From Amylostereum areolatum (lineage: Eukaryota; Basidiomycota; Agaricomycetes; Russulales; Stereaceae): DNA of 64,000 nt. Location of the stretch: positions 620,001 through 684,000 of the forward strand of contig SAXG01000020.1 of the NCBI GenBank assembly GCA_012932865.1, given 5' to 3'. Below the pieces are notes generated by a model that was given only the letters and a program-made list of their open reading frames with translations, did not search any database and was not told the DNA's origin. The translations under genes were made by a program, and so were the position numbers. This document shows, piece by piece, positions 37,143 through 45,700 of this stretch (its first letter is position 1; every line of letters begins with the position of its first letter).

Positions 37143-38231
37143 ATGTTCTTCTCCGCCGCCCTCGCTCTTTCTCTCCTCTCTCTCGTTAACGCCCAGGCTT
37201 CTCTCGAAATCGCCGCCATCGAAGCCCACTTCTCCGGTGCCGGCATCGTCCCCTCCCTCCTTACCTCCTTCGTCCCTTCCGCCGTGCTCAACGTCTCCTT
37301 CTCCGGTTTGGGCGCGATTCAGCCCGGCCAAGCCCTTACCAAGGACCGTAAGTCCAGTTTCCCCGCTCGCTTCACCCTCCGAACTGCGTAGTGAACTCAC
37401 TTCACCCCAGAGGTCGCCCCGACGCCGTCTTTGAGCGTTACCCCCGCCAACAGCTCTGTCTCTCTTGATGGGAACTTTACCCTCGTCATGGCCGATGCCA
37501 GCGTCGTCGGCACCGACGAAACCAAGGGGCAGACTCGTCACTGGCTTGTCAATGGCGTTACCCTCACCGGTAGGGTCTTCATCGCTTTCAATCGTCGTCC
37601 TGGCGTACTGACCTTTTCTTGCAGGTTCTTCCCCGCTGAACGTTTCTACCTATGCTGGACTCGCCGTGACGACTTATGCTGGTCCGGCGCCTCCTGCAGG
37701 CGAGGGCCCTCACCGGCACGTTTTCCGTTCCACGCTGTTCAACCTGTCACTTACATTTCGTTTACTTGCAGCTACGTCCTCCTGCTCCTTCCCCAGCCCG
37801 CGACCTTCTCGCCTCCCCAAAACCTCTCCACCGCCAATGTCGGCGTGTCCGTTTTCAACCTGAACGACTATATCTCTGTGCGAACCTTTCTTGACATATT
37901 CCATTCCACAAACTTATTCGTGGTCTTCCTTCCTTCCAGAGCTCCAACCTCGGACAACCCATCGCCGTAAATATCTGATCGCAGCCTTTTGACCTCGTCT
38001 GATCGTAGATTTCAGGGCATGTACTTCACCGTCGCCGAGGGCACGACCACCGCCTCCCTCCCGGCTACTCAGGCCGTCAACAGTGCCACGCTCGCTCCGG
38101 CGTCCGCCTCCGGCACCTCGAGCGCATCCTCGAGTGCCGGTACTGCCAGCCCTGCCAATGCCGCGATTTCTACCTTTGTCAACGCGCCGTTGGCTCTTCT
38201 GGCCTCGGCCTTCGGCCTCATGATGTTGTAG
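37143..38231 (+). CDS. Secreted GPI-anchored PEBP-like protein
   Basis: The signal peptide MFFSAALALSLLSLVNA is followed by a phosphatidylethanolamine-binding-protein fold. Its ligand-site motifs are FTLVMADASVVG, TRHWLVNGV and GPAPPAGEGPHRYVLLLL. Yeast relatives (Tfs1) inhibit carboxypeptidase Y and bind phospholipid, but secreted basidiomycete forms have no proven role. The C-terminus is Ser/Ala/Thr-rich and ends in a hydrophobic tail (PLALLASAFGLMML), a GPI-anchor signal. Five short introns are inferred. The intron that splits GPHR|YV (about 37720-37788) reads best with a GC donor (G|GCACGT) and a TTGCAG acceptor. No frame break was found. Confidence 0.85.
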
Positions 38232-38807
38232 ACCGCCCTGCAGCTGTCAATCCTCATAGGTCTATCATTATATATTCCCTAATGCATCCCCATGGCATCT
38301 CTGGTCTTTTCTGGTAACATACGGTGAACTCGGCTGGCCACGGTGTTGTATCCCGGACGCAACAGTTCATTCATTACGCACGAACGCAAGTAAGCGGCCA
38401 GGAATAGGATATCAATCTCATCATGTACAGGTCATCGTTCGACTGTCAACGATTGGGGTAGTCTCCGTGACACCCTTTCATTCGACGGCTATCGCGGTCG
38501 ACTATCTGCGTATGGTCAGCTTCAGCTCGCCCTGAAGGCTGGGTTGCATGCTTTATCAGAATAGTATCTAACCAGAACCCTCGTTTCTTCGGGCGCTGAG
38601 TCCGAACTACAACGTGACCGTCTGTCAGTAGGTTGTTCCCGAGGTAGTGGAACGCAACGATCACGATGGCGTTATTCCACTGGAATGAACACACACCGGG
38701 GGGTGCACTGCACATTCGCAGGCGATATAAAAGGGGGTGGGTTGCATCTGAACCTGTAGACTGACTCTCTTCCCCTTCCTATTTACCCACAAGTTTACAC
38801 ACGCAAC
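38232..38807. other. Intergenic interval upstream of the CipC-like gene
   Basis: About 575 bp containing a TATA-like gcgatataaaag at about 38721-38732, roughly 80 bp upstream of the next ATG, with a ctgactctcttccccttcc pyrimidine stretch after it. This looks like a strong core promoter for the CipC-like gene. Confidence 0.45.
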
Positions 38808-39434
38808 ATGGGCTTTTTTGATCACGACTCTGAGGAGGCGCGCGCTCACAGCGAGGTCCGCAACTCTCCGCCAGTTCTGTGCGCAGGACTTCTTTAACCG
38901 TCGGCATGCGTAGGTCACGAACGCTGAGCACAAGGCTCACCTCTCGCACGAGCTTATCGCCGCTGCGGCATCGTTTGAAGTAAGCCTCTCTTATCCCTCT
39001 CACTTGCACACGAATGATCAGGCTCTGACCACGGTTCCACAAGGCGGCCAAAGCGTACGAAGATCATGTCGCGAAGAACGGCCAGCCTTCGTCCCACGCT
39101 AAGGCGAAGGAGCTTCTGTGCGTGTCTACGCTTAACTCCATTTTGACGGCACGATGTTGAAGTAGGGGTGCGTCAGCGCGGGTTTCGCGGGTGGATTCAT
39201 CGACCGCATCGTCGAGACCAAAGGAGTAAGCGCTTCCCTCTCAGCAATCAATCAGGCTCGGGTTCTGACGAGAAATCGCACAGCTTGACTTCGTCGATAA
39301 GCAGAAGGCGCACCATCAAGGTAAGAGCGATTGTAGGCTGTTCTGGATGTTTTCGCCATATTCACGATGGTATGTAATGGGCGTCAGCAAAGGAGAAGCT
39401 CGACCACCCCGTCGCGAGGGAGTACGGCGTGTAG
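38808..39434 (+). CDS. CipC-like protein (DUF3759)
   Basis: A small cytosolic protein of about 110 residues. It begins MGFFDHDSEEARAHSEV and continues TNAEHKAHLSHELIAAAASF, EAAKAYEDHVAKNGQPSSHA, AGFAGGFIDRIVETKG and LDFVDKQKAHHQAKEKLD, ending AREYGV. This is the full pattern of the CipC/DUF3759 family, first named from a concanamycin-induced Aspergillus protein. The molecular role is unknown, but relatives are often strongly induced by stress or host contact. Five introns of about 45-60 bp divide a very short coding sequence, giving five or six small exons. A TATA-like element lies upstream. Confidence 0.88.
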
Positions 39435-39726
39435 ATCGAAAACCTTGTACGATTGCGCGGGCGGCGACCGTAACTGTAACAACACGTGAATAGTGGAATA
39501 CTTAACGATGATACGATATACGATTCCAACTCGGAGACCGCCCACCGATATGTACCAAGAATGGCGAACGGACAGGACTGTGATGTCAGAAAGCCGCGGC
39601 ACGACTGGTGAATATAAAGGATAGAAAACAGAATATGGGTATAGCGTAGTAGCAAGTGGGTATATGGTAAACGGACATCCAGGGAGAAAGGGGGTGAGAG
39701 GCATGATGAAGCGGTCCATAAATACG
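39435..39726. other. Short convergent intergenic interval
   Basis: About 290 bp between the CipC-like stop (plus) and the kinase stop (minus). It should hold two 3' UTRs. Nothing else recognised. Confidence 0.4.
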
Positions 39727-42700
39727 TTACACCATCGTCGTTTCTAAGTCCTCCCTAGTCTCGACACCGTAAATCCACTTGATATATCTGTTCACGGTAC
39801 GGGGTCGCAATCGTACCCATAGTCCACGCGTGGTAACACCAGGTCTGCTTGCTGAGTTCATCGCGTGCGAGGCTGGTGCTGAGGAAAGCACTGGATGGAG
39901 CGACTCGCTGGATTGCGTGACCGTAGGATGCCACATTTGCATGCCCGCCTCGATGTCCACAGATGCGCATGACTTGATACCGTTTCGTGAGAAGGGGCGC
40001 TTGGTTGCGTCGATGACAAGACGAAGAAGGTCCAGGGAGAAGGCTGTGATGCGCGCTACGATCCAATACCAGAGCGGGAGGGGTTTGTGGTTATAAGATT
40101 GCGATTGAGCGGACTTCGTCAAGGGCGGTGCGAAGATCAAAACGGGGACTGGGGTCGACAATTCGAGTGTGGACGAGACGAAGTGGAAGAAGGGAAGAGG
40201 GTCGCACCCTGGCGCGTAGGGCGTGCCAGGGGTAAAATCCACGTCGTTTTCAAGCTTTGATTCCCGCCCTTCTTCAAGCACAGGGGAAGTCTGGATAGAG
40301 CTGGCGGTAATGGCCTCCCAGTTTCTGCAGAAGAGATCATCTATGGACTTGCCTCACTCGGTCTCACCCATGACAGAGCGGGAACACCCAGCGCAACACA
40401 ACACATGATCATTGAGCATGAAAGGGAGAACACCTAAGTAGAAACAGGATGACATGGAGCAGAATGATGGTATCAGAACAATGGGCGAGGATCCGCGCAG
40501 CGGATCCACCGGCACCAAACAACACTAGCATAGGCGAACGGGCATCCGCGATGGGTGGGCTGGGCTACTCAAGGGAGCGGAGGGTGGGATACCCTGCCCA
40601 GTGTCGCGCCCGTTCACTGGTGGGGATGTTTGGGCCCTAGACGCAGGAGGAAAGGAAGAAAGGAGGAAAGGAGGAAAGGAAGAAAGGAAGAAGGAAGAAG
40701 GCAACCAATACTAACATGTCAAGGAAAGGCTGGCATGAAGGGAAAAGGAAAAGGGAAGGTTCTATCTTGGGATGCTCGCCGCCGATGGCTGCTTGGAGGG
40801 TGAGCGAGGAAAGTGGAGCTACAATTATGGTCAATTGGCTTGCATGGTGAATCATGACATGGGTGCTGACATACAAAAGGAGGGGGGTCAGGTTTGGAGC
40901 GCAGAGCATGGACTGCTCAGCTCTCCCATCCACCCATAGGAATGGCCCACAGGTCAAGCGGCACCTGGACTCCTTCCCCAACTGCAGCATCGATGTGGAG
41001 GCAGTGGCCGCCTGAAACTTCCTCCTCCTCAACCTCCCCCTGTGCTCCTGGCGGTCCCTGTGCGAACCCTTCGCACGAGATGGCTTGTGCGAGCCAAGAG
41101 AGACAGGCGCTAAAGGGCGTGCGTGCCCACCTATATGGGACGCAGAGGTGGAACTTCTCTGCACCACCGACAACCCAGAACTGGATGTGTGTGCGGCCAA
41201 CAACTTCTACCTGCATGAGGCAACCCGCTTTGTTAGGGTGGAGAGGCGCCACGCCTGGCTGGCCTATGCTGTCCCAATGTAGCTCCACCCAGACGCCTAG
41301 GCCTAGCCGCTGCGCTGGGGCGCAGCAGGCTGCCCAGACTGTGCTGCTACCACCATCAAGGGATCCGCGTGTTATAGGCTCTGCATGTACCTTGATGGCA
41401 GGGAAAGGGAAAACTGGGGGAGCGGCAGTGGGCATCGCATGGGATTGCACAAGCGCGTGCACGTCGTAGGGGGAAACCTCATAGATGGTGGTGAGAGAAG
41501 GGGGAAGGGAGACATCTGAGAGGGACGGGCTCTCCATAGCAGTGAAAGAAGACATGGGCATGCTGTTTGAGATAGGGAGAGAAGATGTGGGTGTATGGGC
41601 GCTGTCACAGAGGCAAAGAAAAATGGCAGGGACAGTGGTTAGGATGAACTCTCATATATATATATACGCCTGGCAGAACTTGGCCCAGAGGCGCCTGAAG
41701 AAACGGCAATCAGGGGGTGGGAGACGTGCCGGCACAGCCGGCGTCTGGGCGGGCAGAAAGGAATCTCGACGGCCTAGCGGCACGACAAGCTGCAGAGCGT
41801 GGAGGCAAGACAAGAGAGACGCCGGCATCTACCGAGGGCCAGCGTCGGCCATAGACTACGTTCTGGGCGGCGCTCGTGCCTCGCGCTGCCCAGAACTACA
41901 ATCTATGGACTTGCCTCACTCGGTCTCACCCATGACAGAGCGGGAACACCCAGCGCAACACAACACATGATCATTGAGCATGAAAGGGAGAACACCTAAG
42001 TAGAAACAGGATGACATGGAGCAGAATGATGGTATCAGAACAATGGGCGAGGATCCGCGCAGCGGATCCACCGGCACCAAACAACACTAGCATAGGCGAA
42101 CGGGCATCCGCGATACCCAAGAAGGTAGGAGGCTGACGACGCATCAGCGGACGCCCGATTCCCAAAACGCTAGGAGACAGACTCACCTCAACGCACTGGA
42201 GGCAACGCGATCCGCAGGAAGTTGCCCTGGAGTGGCGGGTTTGGCTGCATGTATGGCGCGAGGACCTCCGCGTGCCGCCGAAGATAGAGCAAAAAGGCAC
42301 TGCTGGCCCATCGACCCATCACCTGGACCTCCGCAAAGGGAACCCCTTGCAAGAGGTAGTGCAGTGTGCCCCCGATGCGGAAACCGTGGCAGAGTTTGAA
42401 GTCAATGGCTGCCGCGTGGCATGCCTCCTGCAGGCGCGCAACAAACCTGGCTTTCAGAAGGGGAATGCGCTTTCCGGCGCCGTCTGTGTAGGTGAACAGG
42501 TGCTCCTTCTCGCCGGGCGCATTAACCGCGAACTGATTCTCAAGCGCGGCACGTGGGTCCGTGATGTCATTCTGCGGGGCCCATGCCATCGACTCGCGCG
42601 GCTTGCCGACACGCTGGGATTTTGAGCGGGGGAGAGTGATCTTCGTGAACGGCTCGCCTGTGCCCTCCTTCGCGCCATGCTCGACATGGGTGGGTGTGGG

Positions 42701-45700
42701 ATACCTCCTGGGCGCAAAGGACTCCTTGCCCTTCGTAGCCTTGACGGCCAGCTCCCCAGTGCGACCGATGCCGTAAAAGAGGGAGGTGGTGCATGCCCAA
42801 ACGGCGGCGTCGAGCGGGGAAGACAGGTCCAGCTGTGCTCGTATAGCCACGAGGTCGCTGACCAGATATGGGAGGCGGGGTGGTCTAGACGAGGCTTTTG
42901 GGGCACACGCCGCTGCCGCGCGCAGGAGGATGGGGGTGTATGCGGAATCCATGGACCACTGCTTGCGGTGGATGACGTGCCAAGCACGAACACCCGCTAG
43001 ATAGCTTGAGATTGTACTTTGCGAATAGCCTCCGATGAGCGAGGCTGCGAAGATGAGCAGCAGCTCCGGACTTGCTGGGGCGCGCTCCGCTTCCGGTACC
43101 TGCCGCCCGTCGCACACAACGTGGTAGGTGAGCAAGCCCGCAGCGTACGTCTCTAGGGTGCCGGGCCTCCAACCCTCCCCGAGGACCCGGAAAAGCCTCG
43201 CCTCGTCAGTCGGAGTTAAAGGGGGCGGGCAGAGGGCTCCCTCCCGCTGGTATCCACTTGAAGAGGCGCTCACGCGCAAGACAGTGCGGGCGGAGATCTG
43301 ATGAGCTAGGGGTGAGTCCGGGGCGATAGGGGCGCGGCCTAGCCGCTACTGGCTCCTCAGTGGGTAGGGGGGCTGGGAAGGCGTGCGGGGCTTCACGCCT
43401 CCCATTGCGCCTCCGCCTGGAAGAAAACCTCGGCGAATTCGCCGCTGGCAAAATCGCGAGCTGCGCGCTGCTGGTCGGAACGCACGGGTTTGCAGGGAAA
43501 GGGAAGGGTATGGCACTGCCATTGCATGCCGGCTTGTTGCTGATCAGGACACGGGGGCGCGCGTGGGGCGGGAAAGGTATGGAGCTGCCGTTGCGCCTCT
43601 GCTTGCAGTTCGGTCGGGGTGGCTGGTGCATCGAAGTCGACGACAAAGGTGCGGAGAGCGTCGGGAATGGGAAGGGGAGGGAGCCGGAGGTGTTGCGGTG
43701 GGTAGAGCCCCCTTGACGGCCTGTCGGCGGGGTGCGCACATAGTGCGTGGCCACGGTGTGCTGGCCAGGCTCAAGGATGGCATGGATCCGCTTGAAGACG
43801 GTGTTGACATGGTGCTGCCGGCTGCGGCCGTTCCACCAACCCTCGACGACTCCTTTGTTATCTCCGTATACGAGAATGTGGGATGGAGGTGGCGACGGGT
43901 GAGCGAGGATGAAGAGGGTGCGAATAAGAAACTCAAATCCGATGGCTTCTGCCCAGCCGATGTCCCTGCCCTCCGTCTCCCAACCCGGTAACAACCGCCA
44001 TGCCCTCCACCTGCCCGAGATCCAGATACCCAGCCCCACTCCGGAGCTTGCATCGGAGTACGCGTGTACGTCCGGTGACGGCCGCCACACCCGGAATGGG
44101 CCTCGATAGCGATTGCGAGAGTCGGTCTTGCCACCACAACAGGTCGCTCTGGGTTCCCCGCGGCGGAGTTCGTGGCTTGAAGGCGTCGTTGTCGTTGAAG
44201 AGAGAGAGAGCGACCTCGAGGTTCGTGAGGTACGCGCGTCCCTGCGGAATTACCCGTGCGGCATGGAGTAACTTTCCGTAAAGGCTCCGCACTTCACTGA
44301 GCACGTGCGTTCGCGAGCCTTGCCACTTAATTATGGTGTCCCCGTATTTTTCCCGCTTCCGTTGTGGAAGCGCTATGGTGCGCGCGTCGAGGTCCCAGTC
44401 GAGACCAGTGTACTCAAATCGTACGTTAAAGGGCTTGTCCTTGTCAGCTTGCCATGGGACACCCAGTGTTGCGGAGATGCTGTCAATGTCATCTAGGTTG
44501 CAGGAGAACTGCCGGTCGTGCTCTGAGCGCGGTGATCGTGCCGACAGATCCTGCAGGGGGAAGCTCATGTCATCGTCAAACTCCTCTAGCTGCCCGTTCT
44601 GCAAGAGCCCGCCTGCATACCATATTCTTCCCCCTGTTTGCTGCCTCCCACCCTCCGCTTGCATCCGGCGTCGGAAACGCTGGCGGGTCTCATTGTAGGC
44701 CGCGATGTGCTCCCGCCTCAGCCGAATGAAGACATGGTCGTCGACCCACTTCGAAATGGGCCCCAGGCCCTTTGCGCGCATGATATCAACTGCCGCATCT
44801 TGCAGGTTGCCGTAGACCCCGGCCATGGAAGCCGTCCCGAAACTCGCGCTGGTGTCAACCGCGAACAGGTCGTCCTCATTGGAGAGTCGGACGACGGCTC
44901 CGGGCCACTGCGACGGGTGCAGCGGGATCGTCCTATACGCTTCGGACACGTCACGGACAGCTCCTTCTGAGCCTGGGGGAAGGGAGGAAATCAGGAGGCA
45001 AAAGGTGCGAAATGTCCCCCAAGTGCACGGAAAATTGTCCGAATGTATGTGATGATTAATGGAGCTGTAAGGGGCGGAGAGCGAGCGAGGGTAAGAGAAG
45101 TTCTGAATTAATCGAAAGGACTCTGGTTTATGCGGCTTGGGAATTAAGGATAAGGGGGAGGTTTGGAAAGGACCGATAAGTGAAATGACGTCGCTACGAG
45201 AAAAGGGGCCAATGTAATGCTCCGCTTCGAACTCGTGTTCGACGATACGCTTGAATTCCGTGGCGTGGTCTAGCATGGAAGGGCTGTTTAAAGGAGTGTG
45301 TGTAAAACGGATGGGCGGAAAACCGATGTCGAAGCCCTGCGCGAGACTGCGCGTCAAGCCTGGGTACTTCGCTAACAGACCCGCCTCCTCCAGTTCCCGC
45401 TGCCAGGCGTTGACATGGTACGGAGATCGAGGCTCAAGCCTTCTCCCCTCGAGGGCAAGCTTCGGCGCCGTGCTCCGAGCTCCCGCACCCTGCACACTCG
45501 TGGATGTGGTGGGAGGCCCGCGACGTACAGCCCCTCGCCCGCTGCCAGTCGAGGCAAAGCGCTCTTCCCTCGGGGTCGAGGATGACGCCCTTCGGGTTGC
45601 GGCGACAGCGCGAGGCCTTCCCGTCCCAGGTCGTGCCCGCGCGACATTGGGCGACGTCGTGGGGCTGACGGCTAAGGCAGATGGCGCAGATGCTGCGCGC

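Noticed and set aside
41485..41970. Plus-strand 161-codon frame across A2/B1
   Set aside because: It runs through the non-coding split repeats and repeats at other copies; antisense shadow.
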